Source of the DNA: Paragonimus westermani
Taxonomy: Eukaryota > Platyhelminthes > Trematoda > Plagiorchiida > Troglotrematidae
Assembly (NCBI GenBank): GCA_008508345.1
Contig: QNGE01000409.1
Span: 31,526 to 95,525, forward strand
Direction: 5' to 3'
DNA: 64,000 bases
The notes under the pieces were generated by a model. It did no database searches. It saw nothing but the letters and a program-made list of their open reading frames with translations, and was not told the origin of the DNA. Position 1 is the first letter of the stretch. Each line of letters opens with the position of its first letter. The position numbers and the translations under genes were made by a program. Positions 1-11,346 of the stretch are shown here, one piece after another.

Positions 1-238
1 GTGCTAGACTCAAAGATTCGCAACTTTGGTACACAGCACACATGATGCTCCACACCTGAGTAGTGCGTGGAAAAAAAGCTTCCTGACTGACTTGTCGAGG
101 AGTGGATGTTGAAGCCGTTAGTGTTTACCGGTTATCTTCGTTTTAGAAAAATTTACAACTGAGGTCACAGGGAATGGATAAAAGTTGCGGGGGAGAAACA
201 ATTAGAAGGACAAGGTTGTGGTGGATGACCAATCGAAT

Positions 239-943
239 GTCTGATTTAAAAGTCTGATCTGTAACACAAGATAGAGGGTTCTCTTAAGCGATCCTACCCG
301 AAACCGGTGACCAGAAAGTTTGACTCATTTGACATTGGAGGGTCTACCTAGTCCGAGGACGCAGTGAATGAAACATTAATGTCTGATTCTGATCACTGCT
401 GCATGCAGTGTATTGGAAGCCACATCATGCTTTTGAATTATACCGGATGTGTTTTCGACCGTATTGAGTAGTACGTCAATGGTGATGATCGACCGTTGGG
501 TGATCGGAGTGCTTTTTTGTTTGAGAATACCTTTTCTAACCACCTTCCTCTTGATTCAGAAGAACGCATTGTCACACTTATGTTCCTAGGATTATGCTCA
601 TAGGATTGTGCCTCATTAACTAAGCACTCCTACGTGGTCAGTAGTGTGACATACAACTTTTATGAGTGTATCTGTCTTTCTTCCGACTGTTCCTCTTTGG
701 GTTGTCTGTTATGGTTGTACCTGGTGGGGCTGAAGTCCTATTCAGCGTAGGTGTTCGGATCGATACAATGCCTTAGCCTGACTATCGCCTCAAGTCAGCA
801 GGTTAGGTCAGGGTCCATACGGACGAAGTTAATGAAGGCCACTTTCATAGGAATGACTAGTTTTCCTTTTGCTGTTGTGTTCACTTTAGTAATTTACTTA
901 TGATGCCTGGTAAATCGACATTGCTAGTCTGGGAACAAGAGAA
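239..943 (+). repeat. Direct repeat, copy 1 (583-bp identical core)
   Basis: Positions 361-943 match 4025-4607 with no difference or gap that I could see. The left part, 239-360, matches 3914-4024 only approximately, with substitutions and about 11 bp of length difference. To the right, similarity stops at once after 943. No protein motif or terminal repeat was recognised, so the family is unknown. The change from an identical core to a diverged shoulder suggests recent conversion or duplication of part of an older repeat. Confidence 0.9.
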
Positions 944-1886
944 ATCGAATCCCACCGTTATCGTCACTTACTGGCGTTTAAGCGTAAGTAGGTTTGCGTA
1001 GTGTCGTTTTTTCAGGTTAATGTGTGTACACAGTCTATCATGATAAATCTGTTGGCCGCTTTGAGCAAAGCCTCAACTACGCGTGTTCTCTGGGGCTTGC
1101 TGTCTCGGTCGAACCATCCTTTATGGCCTATTATCGAGAGAGGAAGTTACTCTGGAGCTAATTTTGTTATTCAATGACAGTTTAATCCTGAACCTCTTTC
1201 CATCACCACCTTCCAAAGTCACTGTTTGAAGTGACCGCATTCTTTCTTTCCACATGAAACACTGGCTATTCATCTTCTAACTGGTGTCTGTTAACCCCTC
1301 CGCGTCTCTCGATATGGTGTCGTGGTACATGACTCGGTTGTTCTTGAAATGTTCGCTGCCCAGAGAGAGTGAATTGGGCCAGCTTCTGATCTGATCACAA
1401 GTGTGTCACTCACACTTTGTGAAATCTTTTAGTCCCGAGGCCTTCTTTCATCTCAGTCATTTATAAATTGCGCAGTAAAAACCAGCGCAAAACCTGCAGC
1501 TTCCACGACTTCAGTCTGATCACCGTCATCACACGCAAACTCTTGCCAATGGTTCTATTTCGACGAATTAGTATGAGCTTTAAAACTTTGTCCTACTTTC
1601 ACTCATCTTTCAATGATCGATTGTCTTCGCTGTCACATGTGTGACCAACTAGTGCTTACTAACACCTATTGTCTCACTTAAGTGCGCGGTTGATTATTGT
1701 CGTGATTGTACTGCTGTGACGAGTTTGTACGCTACCGCCCAACACTTCCAATTACGCGAGCCCCATTCTTGAAATCTGCATAGTGAACAGTCGATAGTGA
1801 CAAGATCCGTAAATATTTATCCAACGAATATGCACAGTATATCCATATATGTTTATTTTGATGTCTGTCTTGTTCTGGATTCCCAG
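944..1886. other. No recognisable feature
   Basis: Nothing supportable was seen here. The last 30 bases are pyrimidine-rich and end in TCCCAG, which reads as the splice acceptor of the next exon. Confidence 0.5.
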
Positions 1887-2736
1887 GTCCAACCAGACTT
1901 TGCAAACATACGTGAATACTGTCTCACCCGGAGCTTACCGTACGTCCAACCTCCACATCGACTGGTCACTATTCACTGGATCGGATTCTATACCGCCTGA
2001 CGTATGGATCGAATTGACTGTCCCGATTGACGTTCAGTCAAGTCTAGAATCCTCACCTACGTACTATTCACGCGTGAACACTTCGACCGAATCGCCACCA
2101 ATCGTGTTTAATAGTAACGCCATCACGTGGATCGCCTATGTGGTCCCTACTGTAGTGCACCTTCACGCCACACCTGGTGTGTGTTTAGACAATTTCCTGG
2201 TGAAACCTTTTGTGAAGTGGTCTGTCGATTCACAGTTACCCGCGTGTCTCCGAAGCTTAAACTGGCGAGATCCAAGGACAGGGGAAATCAGAATGCTTCT
2301 CATTGACGCACGTGGGTTTGCAGTTGGACCGACGGACGACTCGTCCCCGTCGCCTACAATGGTTGCAAAGTCAGATGGTCCATTTCTGCGTTTGTACGGG
2401 AATCGCAGCGACCAGTTCGATCAACTGAGTTGGATACGCTTCACTGGCTCTTTTGTGCTGGCCGTTTCAATAACATTGCTTTTTCTCATCTTCGTCCTGA
2501 CCGTCAGTTTCTCCATCATCATGGCCTACAAAAGTCATCGAAAATCAAGACCTCTCGGACAATCACACAATCGTAACTTGTCGGACAACCTTCTGACTGA
2601 GTCTGCCAGTCCGGCGAAGTATTCTTATGCAGGTCTGCCATCTGTTGACCCGGAGCCCAGTTCGACTCCTTGCGGAGAAAGCTTATTTCTCAATGGCACA
2701 GATACATACCGAAGTGGTGGAGACACCCGGACCGAG
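1887..2736 (+). CDS. Exon of an unrecognised single-pass membrane protein
   Basis: A long open block follows a good acceptor (pyrimidine run then TCCCAG, ending at 1886). It can end at CCGAG|GTGTGC (2736/2737), a weaker donor, leaving a complete codon. The N-terminal part has potential N-glycosylation sites (NQT, NTS, NRS) and two cysteines (in PGVC and PAC). One strongly hydrophobic segment follows (FVLAVSITLLFLIFVLTVSF, about 2449-2508), then basic residues (KSHRKSR) and a Ser/Pro-rich tail. This suggests a type I topology, with ectodomain, membrane span and cytoplasmic tail. I do not recognise the family. The next exon candidate at 5713 begins in the same phase. Reading past 2736 reaches a stop at 2767-2769, so a non-spliced end is possible. 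Confidence 0.55.
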
Positions 2737-3659
2737 GTGTGCATTATACTGTTTCTTGCCTTCACATAGCAATTTAGATTTAATTATGAGCAGTCATATG
2801 GCTAACTGAAATTGAGACGTCAGTACTTTCATGTTTAACCCAGAGCTGAACGTCGGTGGGCATATTTGCACAAGCTTGTGTGTGTCTTACGTGTTTGTAA
2901 CTGTATGTATACCGTTAAACAAAAAACTAGATAGCGTAGATTAGGCTTCAAAGTGACACGGATCAGGGACGTATGCGGTGTGCACTGGTCTCTCTAGGTT
3001 TGTTACGTTTGAACTTCCGTGCACTGATCGGTTATCCAATTGCGGAGGGTGAGTGAAGGTACTTGTTGTTACTGTCAGTGTTTATTGGTGTCGTTCACCG
3101 ACGCGATACTTACTGAATGCCAATCATTCGTCAAAACACTAGTTCTCACCTGATGTGTCTCTCGTTTGTACATCCGAGCTCAACATGCCGACACATCATT
3201 GATTACTTACTTTAATCTGTTCCAACACCACTTGACTGTAGATTATCTTGGTTGGCCATTTCCCAGTATGAGCAAACAATTCGAAGAAGGGAGTACTTTT
3301 CGGCATTTGAAGTATTGTCTTAACGCATCTACTGGGTATGATCAAAATACGTGGCCGATTGATAAGAAATAACATGTAGAATCGAACAAACCATCATCAC
3401 GAAGAATCGGCACAACGAACGAGAATTGACTGACCGAAATCCGCAAAAAGCACCGGTCAAACAGACGGGAATGTATTAAGCGTTAGTGTGGGAATTTCTT
3501 TGCGTTGCATCAGGTTGATGGGCGAGCGTCTGCTTTTGGAAGAGGCTCCGAACGGTATGAATGCTAAAAGGAATGGTATGCCTGCAACCGAATGAACACT
3601 GAAACATTCTACCCACTTTTCATTCGAACTCCGTATAGTAAACTATAACGTTTACGCTT

Positions 3660-3790
3660 TGGGTTTGATCACAGATTTCGCATCCAGGTGGACATTCCAG
3701 CCAGCCACTTTCAAACAGCAGCCCTAGACCCGAGTTTCGCTCTTGTTAGCGCCCATCATTAGTACACATCCTTGCCGCGGCTGTAGTTCT
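3660..3790 (-). repeat. tRNA-derived SINE fragment (3' part)
   Basis: The segment ATTCCAGCCAGCC, then GAGTTTCGCTCT and ATCCTTGCC, parallels 32172-32272 in the same orientation with scattered substitutions. The tRNA-like head seen at 32277-32335 is not recognisable here. It is a truncated member of the SINE family described at 32.1 kb. Confidence 0.65.
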
Positions 3791-3913
3791 TAGCGTCGAA
3801 GAGGGGAGAGTATGAAGATCAGTACACTGGTCGATCAGAGGAGCGGTAATTTCTGACACTTCCGGGCCACTTTGTCGTGGAGAGTAATTGACTTGAGGAA
3901 CCTCAGGTCGAGT

Positions 3914-4607
3914 CTCTGATTCAAAAGTCTGATCTGTGACACAACAAGATAAAGGGTTTTCTTAAATGGTCCTACCCGAGAGTCTGACCTATTTGACATT
4001 GAAGGGTCTACCTAGTCTGAGGACGCAGTGAATGAAACATTAATGTCTGATTCTGATCACTGCTGCATGCAGTGTATTGGAAGCCACATCATGCTTTTGA
4101 ATTATACCGGATGTGTTTTCGACCGTATTGAGTAGTACGTCAATGGTGATGATCGACCGTTGGGTGATCGGAGTGCTTTTTTGTTTGAGAATACCTTTTC
4201 TAACCACCTTCCTCTTGATTCAGAAGAACGCATTGTCACACTTATGTTCCTAGGATTATGCTCATAGGATTGTGCCTCATTAACTAAGCACTCCTACGTG
4301 GTCAGTAGTGTGACATACAACTTTTATGAGTGTATCTGTCTTTCTTCCGACTGTTCCTCTTTGGGTTGTCTGTTATGGTTGTACCTGGTGGGGCTGAAGT
4401 CCTATTCAGCGTAGGTGTTCGGATCGATACAATGCCTTAGCCTGACTATCGCCTCAAGTCAGCAGGTTAGGTCAGGGTCCATACGGACGAAGTTAATGAA
4501 GGCCACTTTCATAGGAATGACTAGTTTTCCTTTTGCTGTTGTGTTCACTTTAGTAATTTACTTATGATGCCTGGTAAATCGACATTGCTAGTCTGGGAAC
4601 AAGAGAA
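3914..4607 (+). repeat. Direct repeat, copy 2 (583-bp identical core)
   Basis: The core 4025-4607 is offset by 3664 bp from copy 1 and reads identically. The left shoulder 3914-4024 is diverged from 239-360. Right of 4607 the flank is unrelated to that of copy 1. The copy lies in the probable intron of the membrane-protein gene. Confidence 0.9.
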
Positions 4608-5712
4608 GTAGTAGACTAGGCCAGGAGACTCTGAGATGTGGTCGGCAGTTTCTGATCCTTTCTCGCTTCTCACCGTGTCCGAAGTGGAAACAACCTCGTT
4701 TGAATGGCTAGGCCTATCTGAAATTTCGATGGCTGCCCATCCTTCTCGTAATGTCGGCTAAGGCAGACCCAGCGTGTCGCATCTATCTTTCTGGTCAACA
4801 CCCTAACTTTACCGTTATTTTTTCATAATTCGGAGATGACTCGGGTGTACGTTGCTTTGCGGCATCATCTTAGGGTGGCTGCATGAGTGCGTCTAAAATT
4901 AGGTTGCTCTCAGCTGTTGATTTTTTTCCCCTCTTCTTTTCCTAAAAATAATCCGTTTTCCATGTGTTGCCCGGCAGTAACATCAACTTGTAAACACCTT
5001 ATAACCTAGTGTTACAGAATCGCATGCGATACTGGCCGGTCTAATAACTGTCTTGCGGGCTGTATGCATTTTCGTGTTATCTTTGAGTTACGTACTCAAG
5101 CTGAATAGAACGGCCACTTTTCCTCCTAATACGCTTGAGCGTCTCAGCTCAGGTCTGTGCCACGCCTATAGTTCAGTCGGGCCACAAATGAGCAACGTCA
5201 CTAATCTCTGTGTATTTATTGGCCTGTCGACTACATTCAAACCCAGAGGATACCTTTCGAATGTAGCCAAGAAACGGAAATTTTTCTGGCTTGTGTTGAC
5301 AGTACCAGTCGATGGATGGTATCTTATTCATCAAATACTGTTCAGATTTGCCTACGGGTGTCAAACTATTTTGGTAGTAGACGCACGCTATTGTGTTGGT
5401 ACCTTTGTCAACTTCATTATTCTACCTTACACTTGTTGGACATTGTCACTTTATCTGAATTTTTCTATCGTGTTAAGCATACAATGTATCTGTAATACCC
5501 CTTGTTTTTCACCATGTGCGCACTCACTAACTGTAATAGATACGTGATAAAATGAGGTAAAATTCACCCAGTGGATTCATCATGACTTTGGTTAGGAAAT
5601 TTTTTTGTTTTACTTGATGGATTACAGTTTGACGACTGTCTCACATTTATCACACTCAAACAATTATTAATGTTAACTTTTGTTCGTTTTATTTATTGAT
5701 TACTTTTCCAAG

Positions 5713-6330
5713 ATTCACGATGCTGGTGTTGACGTGACCAACACAAGCGCGGTACAATTGATGCGTAACTGGTACTTTTACCGGCGCAAGGGCAATCGTA
5801 TTCGTGCGAGAGCTGGACAACTTTTTAACCCCACCGGACATTCGCTATCACAAAACTGTCTACCAGCACCCGTCTTGGAAATTCACCGCCCGGAACTCAA
5901 TAGCTATGATCTGGTTTCGCGACCTATCCACAGACGAAATTCTACCGCCGCCATTCCCAATCATCCTTGGCGACAATCACTCGTCCTTGGTGTTGATGCA
6001 AACCACCAGTTGATCACGGTTCCCGCATCGTATCAATCGGATTCGGCACCGTCAACCAGCCAGCGTCCACCGCATACTGTGTTGGGGTCACAGCTGGACA
6101 TCATTCCAGAGACACCGTCCCGCCATTCACAAGCTTTGTCAGAGGCGGAAGCAACTCGGTTGGAACTGGCTGAATCCGTACGTCGTTTGGGTGAGCAGTT
6201 TGCATGTAACGTGACACCAGAGCCAGTCGAATGCCGAACCCCCTCGACAATTGCTAGGTCTCAACTTTCTACAGAAGAAGAGTTCCACAGTTCACCTGAG
6301 CCTGATTCATTTATGGGACGCAATCCGTGA
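5713..6330 (+). CDS. Probable last exon of the membrane-protein gene (cytoplasmic tail)
   Basis: A pyrimidine-rich stretch ends in TTTTCCAAG before 5713, and the frame then stays open for about 205 codons to TGA at 6328-6330. The N-terminal part is basic (YFYRRKGNRIRARAGQ). The rest is hydrophilic and rich in Ser, Pro, Glu and Gln, with no membrane segment, which suits an intracellular tail. Its phase matches the end of the exon at 1887-2736, so both may belong to one gene, possibly with unseen exons between. Family unknown. No canonical polyadenylation signal was identified nearby. Confidence 0.45.
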   Translation: MHDAGVDVTNTSAVQLMRNWYFYRRKGNRIRARAGQLFNPTGHSLSQNCLPAPVLEIHRPELNSYDLVSRPIHRRNSTAAIPNHPWRQSLVLGVDANHQLITVPASYQSDSAPSTSQRPPHTVLGSQLDIIPETPSRHSQALSEAEATRLELAESVRRLGEQFACNVTPEPVECRTPSTIARSQLSTEEEFHSSPEPDSFMGRNP

Positions 6331-7900
6331 TTTCTATGCTAAACACTACGCACCGCCCTACTCTTGCTCTTTAATTATGCAACATCCGTTCACTTTTTAC
6401 ACACTTTTTATTCTTGTAGCTAACTTTTTTTCTCTCTCTCCTGTCGATGACGTAGACTTTTACAAACAACTCTGGTCTGATTGTTCTATCAAGCTTTTCT
6501 GCGATTTGCCTGACATCATCTCTCTCTGTGTGTGTGTGTGTGTTACAATAGCTGTAATGAACTAAAGTTTTATTTAGGCCACCATTCCTTCCATAGCGCT
6601 CAACCGGAATTTCTGTTATATTTTTATTGCTTTTCTTTTTTTTTCTCTCTCTCTATTTGAAAACGCAAACAAGCTTGCAGGCAATACTTCTGAACGTGAT
6701 AGTGCTTTTCCCTTACCGAAGTTTTCATTGTTCAGATTATAATTTGAAAATGTAACGCTATCATCTTGTGCTTGTGTTTTGTTTATACTGTTAGAAGCGG
6801 ATCATTGGAACTTGCTTCATTATGCGGCGTTCCTGGCTGTGATCCAAAAGACACTGAACACTCTTGATTAAGGACGTTGTCCAATGCAATGAAAAATAAT
6901 AGCGTTTGTGTTGTGGATCTCCGTGTGCACCAGTGTGATTTTTCTCTTCCCTCTTGAGTCCTTTTCTCTTTCAACAAGTTTTGGCACGTTTGCCACTTAA
7001 TTTAGTCTTTTCATGTTAAACACACCACACACACCGTAAGCGGCCAAGTAAAATCGATTTTTGAGTACATTTATGCGTAAACGACGTAAACCCTGGGGGA
7101 GGTTTCGATTGTACAATCAGTTAAGCTATCTGTGTCGTTGTCAACTATAACTTTTTTTCTGGTTCACACTGACTTGGTGGTGTTACTTACTACGGTGTTT
7201 TCTTTTATAGCGACCCTCACTCATAAGATGTATTTCGCAACAACTAGATCACTGTTGTAGAAATGATGTAGATCCTGTAGAAACTACGCAGCATTGAAAG
7301 ACATCCATAGTCCCCACGACCGTTATTTTTTCAGTGCAACAACCCTTATGCAGCATTCATTGCTGTACCATTTTCGATACTGTTTACCCGCCTAACTGCC
7401 AGTTTCGTGAAACTTGAGCGTCACTCCGAATTCTTATTGTTTGTGTCGTGTATGGACAATTGGGAAGTAGTTACCCTAAAGAGGAATACGTTCAGATGAT
7501 CCACTTGCGTCACCGACCCTGCTATCGCTTGGTGTTTAGTTTAGGCTGGTGCTCGACAAACTGTAACATAATTATGGTTTTGACCTAGCGTGATTGATAC
7601 ACCATTGTCACCCTATTCCACTTAATCTGGTCAGCGAGAAGACATAACACCATGATGATCTCGCTTACCGTTTAAGTGTTAACCGCTCACTCAAGATTTC
7701 GGCTGTCATTGTCAAGCTGGTATGCCCTAGGTATGACAACGGATATAAAGGTTGGCTCCGATTGAACCTTGACATTTTAGATTCGCTTATGGTCAAAATA
7801 CGTTTGACCGAGCGCATTTGATTTTTGAGGGAAAGTGGTTTTTTTCTCACCTGAATGGAAGCTGGAAGTCGATGGGACAAAAGGCTGATGCCTAGAGATC
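6331..7900. other. No recognisable gene
   Basis: Apart from the microsatellite I see no coding block, RNA gene or repeat that I can name. Confidence 0.5.
6519..6543. repeat. (CT)n(GT)n microsatellite
   Basis: A short run of TC dinucleotides passes into TG dinucleotides. A separate pyrimidine tract (T-rich, then CTCTCT) lies at about 6635-6656. Confidence 0.9.
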
Positions 7901-7919
7901 AATAGGCTGCAAACACCGA

Positions 7920-8110
7920 GTGCCCCAAGGCTTACCTAGGCCAAAAACACTTCGCACTGTTTCTCGGTCACATTTCGCTGCGTCTCATCAGGCACATACT
8001 GCAGTCTGCAAGTTTTTATTAGCATAGTTCTATGGACATTGTGAACTCAAACAGCGAAATCAATAAACACGCATACACGTTAATACGCATCAGTTGTCGA
8101 TCCATCACAA
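7920..8110 (-). mobile_element. Penelope-like 3' untranslated fragment, inverted partner of 8768-8900
   Basis: Read on the minus strand, this stretch parallels the plus strand at 8768-8900. Both have ACTGATGCG, then a GT-rich run, then GCAGACTGCAGTATGT, then CCTGAT and a GAAAT block. The plus copy directly follows a Penelope-like C-terminal coding remnant, so this is inferred to be the same 3' region in the opposite direction. No coding part was recognised on the minus side. Confidence 0.55.
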
Positions 8111-8219
8111 ACGCGGTTTAGTGTGCACCTTGTTTTGTCGTGCAAGGCGAATCTGTTCCAGAGAAACGTTGGTCAGTAAGGTGCTGTTGAGAACCATGTC
8201 CAAGGAAAATGGCCAACCA

Positions 8220-8900
8220 TCAGCATTTGTGCAGAAATTCAGTAAACAAAAGCGGTGTCTGTAACCGTCCCCAAACGTTTGCCTTACAAGAGTGATGAGT
8301 ACTGCTCTGGTAAAAACCCGTCTGGTGGCAGCTACTGGACGCTGGTCATACTGTTTGCCACCACTCGACTCCCAACATCACCAATGAAAACACCGCTACC
8401 GCCGAATGCTAAGTCTTAAATCATGTATGAATTCTCGTTAGAATGCCGGGCCACTTACATAGGGCGAACGGAACAACACTCATGCAGTCGCGTCAACGAA
8501 CGCATTCCAGTTTCTGTCCGTAAAACGCGCATAAGTACCACAGTGTCTCAATCGGATGAGAACATGACAAGTCACCAAGAACCGGCGTCACTGACCGCTC
8601 AATACTTGTTGACATGTCGACTCCAACTGAACCTGGAGAAGGTCTTTCGGATATATCACAGCAAAAAGCTGAAGGCTCTTCCGCTTCGCAGAGGTGACAA
8701 TTATTAAAGGAGAATTCACATCTCGGCGTACGGCAAGACTTGTTCATTAGTACAAGGTTGCCCTGGTAACTGATGCGCATTGATGTGTGTACGTGTTCTT
8801 CGCAATGTACATTGAACTTGTCTATGTAAACCCGCAGACTGCAGTATGTACCTGATAGGATGCAGTGAAATTTGCTCGAGGTTACATTATGCGAAAAACT
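8220..8900 (+). pseudogene. Penelope-like element, C-terminal endonuclease remnant and 3' UTR
   Basis: Around 8264-8300 a degraded LPYKSD-like segment resembles the region just before the endonuclease in Penelope-like proteins. From 8423 the frame reads MYEF..ECRATYIGRTEQ, the YIG half of a GIY-YIG endonuclease with its CxATYIGRT context, and then an NLEKVFRIYHSKKL block. Another frame at about 8718-8765 gives QDLFISTRLPW, matching the family's usual LPW ending. Frameshifts and missing parts mean it is dead. The 3' UTR runs on to about 8900. Seen: the motifs. Known: this order in Penelope-like elements. Inferred: 5' truncation on insertion. Confidence 0.7.
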
Positions 8901-10645
8901 ATTTCCGACATTTTCGCTCTGCGAAGTAATGATTCTCCAATAGGTTGCAGTCGTTTAGACGGAGGGTATTCTGCAATCGGGCCAACGTACATACGGTACC
9001 GCAAGCGGATGAGTATATCAGTGATTTTGCAAATCCGCTACTTGTTCATTCCTGGTTATTGGAATGCTAATATTTCTTTTCATTAGGGAAACCTTAACAG
9101 AGGAAAATCCCGGGTTGGAAGGGCGCTTTAATTGAGGTTATTTGTACGGAAAATAAGTGTGAACCCTATAATACAAGTTAACAATCGCTAGTATGGTTTG
9201 GTCGAACATTCAAACGATGTGAACGTTGATCGTTAAACATTTATTGAAAACAAAGTTACGTGATAAAGCGTACTTTAGTTAACGCTAGCTGCTCTCTTGA
9301 TGAAGCAACACATGCAGGTTGACCGGTCAGAAATGGCGACTCAAGTTTATAACACATGTTTTCCTAGGGTGGTACTCCATGAACTTTATCCCGTTGGAAG
9401 TATGCAATTCGAGAACACGGATTTGATGAATCGTTAATGGGTATATACTAACTGGTTCAATGCCACTTTTGTGAATAAGCCCTAATTGCAATCACGTTAG
9501 CAGGTTCTTTCAGCTGAACCCGTTAAGATTCTGACCTGTGAACAACACGGGCTTTCTCGGGTGACGTTTCGTCCCGGAAAGATCGGTTATTTTCAGGATA
9601 TTCATAGTGGCCCTATGAGTACCAACGGAGGACAGCCTTATTCCGTCAGTTGTCGACATATTGGCTCTGTGGTATCTTTTCTAGCAATAAACTTATTGTC
9701 AGTGGCAATTTATGATGTTCATTATCGGCTAAAAGTTCTCCTCAGAGTCTGACTGATAAAACTGGTATTGGCATTCGATGTGAAATAAGCGAATTTGGAT
9801 CAGTGGTTGTCAGCCTCCAAATGATTGCATGTCTGCATCCTAATTTCACAGGAAACAAGCGAACAAGGTCATTTCGACGGTGGCCAATGGATTTGCATAG
9901 AATGTGAACGTTTTGTTCTTTTAGTTTATGTTGTTTTGGCAGATCCGTTAATACTCTCCTTTCGTTTAGATCCAAACGACCTGAAAATTAGTCGGTTAAA
10001 ATGATACGGTGCATAATATGTGGAATCGTCACACCATCAGCAGTGCACTATGGGGCATGAAACTCGGTAATTTACCGTTAGTAGTCAGTTTCCACCTATC
10101 ATTCAGTGAGAAGCAAACGTCATCACGAACAAACTTTGGACAGTTTGATGGGTATCGTTTAACAAGCAGGCAGTCTGAGTCTCTCAATCCTTTCGATTGT
10201 GCACACCCGAATCTACAATCAAATTGTGGAATGTGTACAACTTGTATGTTAAATAATGTAGTTATGTACCTAGTAAGTTATGTCTAATAGTAACTCATAG
10301 CGACAGCGGATTCCCACAGCGGTGTAGACGCGTTACGGCCCAGTAAGATACCAAGGCATCGTGTTACGTTTACATCTATCCGTTAGCCATGACGTCCTTT
10401 CCATCGACAAGCTAACCGAGGTTTCGAGTGTAAACCTGTATTTCAATAAATTAATTGCGATGATTTAGTTCAGCAAAATTAACAATGATCCATCGTGGGA
10501 TTGAGAAATCCTGTTGTGTGTTCGCTGTGACAGTGTCATCAACAGCAACTTTTAGCATCGACTGCAAAGCATCTTGTCAACACGATCCAAATATTGGGAC
10601 GTTATGTATGCCATCCACAAAGCGTAGTGTTGACAATCAGCTTAC
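8901..10645. other. No recognisable feature
   Basis: Only short open frames without family resemblance are present. Nothing can be named. Confidence 0.5.
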
Positions 10646-10725
10646 TCAACGTTTCAAGTGTGCCATTACGATAATGAGAATAACGACATAGACGAACATG
10701 TTTCCGATAATTCATCTTCAGGCCG
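10646..10725 (-). repeat. Pseudo-LTR, 3' copy, of the Penelope-like element
   Basis: The segment from TCAACGTTTCAA to ATTCATCTTCAGG parallels 13153-13235 in the same orientation with roughly 75-80% identity by eye. The two copies bracket the Penelope-like coding region. Direct terminal repeats of this kind (pseudo-LTRs) are typical of that superfamily. On the minus strand each copy can fold a stem between AGATGAA or AGACGAA and TTCGTCT. Confidence 0.7.
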
Positions 10726-10755
10726 GTACAATTATATAAGGAGTTAGTAGAGTTA

Positions 10756-10771
10756 GATCGATATATCGATC
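10756..10771. repeat. Perfect 16-bp palindrome in the Penelope-like 3' UTR
   Basis: GATCGATATATCGATC is its own reverse complement. It lies between the end of the endonuclease coding region and the 3' pseudo-LTR. Function unknown. Confidence 0.9.
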
Positions 10772-10847
10772 AGACTTATTACAGAGAAACTAGGTCACCG
10801 GTCAGTCAATTGGAGATGGTTTGATTGGTCGGTTACGTCACGCTTGT

Positions 10848-11195
10848 CTATTGGTCTGGCCGCCCAGGTTGGCCATCGATCCGACAGATTTGTCGTCGTG
10901 GTGGATGTAGCGTCTGAACAAGCCTGATTCCGAAAACCTCGGTAGTACAAAGTGTTCTGGTTCGGACAGCTTCTTGTGGATTGCCTGGCACGCGATAGAC
11001 CACTTGGAAGGCTTGATCTGTTTTCACCTGGTGCCCGCTTTCTACCAGATGAGCGAAGATAGCGCTGTTGACTGATCTTGATTCCCCCTGCCCCAGCCAC
11101 CGTGGATGGTGTTCACGGATTCGTTTCGAAGGCTGCCTTGACGTTTGATCAATATAACCTGCTCCACAGGAACAAGTGAATGAGTAGGTACACAA
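10848..11195 (-). pseudogene. Penelope-like GIY-YIG endonuclease domain, degenerate
   Basis: This is the C-terminal nicking domain of the element. It starts YSFTCSCGAGYIDQT, corresponding to the family's CSCGAxYIGRT with Gly replaced by Asp, then KRIREHHPRWL, the conserved Arg/Glu/His block. Later come HLVESGHQVKTDQAFQVVYR and an IRLVQTLHP segment, the usual EAxxIRxxxPxL region in altered form. The final LPW-type ending is not intact. Upstream, 11216-11345 contains a PFKGDNAAEWL-like stretch in another frame, the normal link from reverse transcriptase to endonuclease. It probably no longer functions. Confidence 0.8.
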
Positions 11196-11346
11196 AGATG
11201 AGGTTTGAACTGTCAGCCTACCTTTGTTATATAACCTGAGAATTAGGGATGTGGAGAGTTGAATACGGAGTTCAGCTGTAGCGTAGGTCCTGCTGATTGA
11301 ACCTATTTTTCAGCCATTCTGCGGCATTGTCACCTTTGAACGGCAC

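Larger units (their letters stand above)
2737..5712 (+). other. Probable intron of the membrane-protein gene
   Basis: This interval separates two phase-0 exon borders, GAG|GTGTGC at 2736 and TTTTCCAAG|ATT at 5712. It holds a SINE fragment and copy 2 of the 583-bp direct repeat. The 164-codon frame at 5053-5547 resembles no family, and I take it as chance. Confidence 0.4.

Noticed and set aside
5053..5547. 164-codon plus-strand frame with hydrophobic segments
   Set aside because: It resembles no family, lies in the probable intron and has irregular composition. A minus-strand frame overlaps it equally well.
7985..8010. Hammerhead ribozyme on the minus strand (CCTGATGAGACGCAGCGAAAT)
   Set aside because: Both core boxes are present but the downstream bases form no helix III, and no helix I partner was found.
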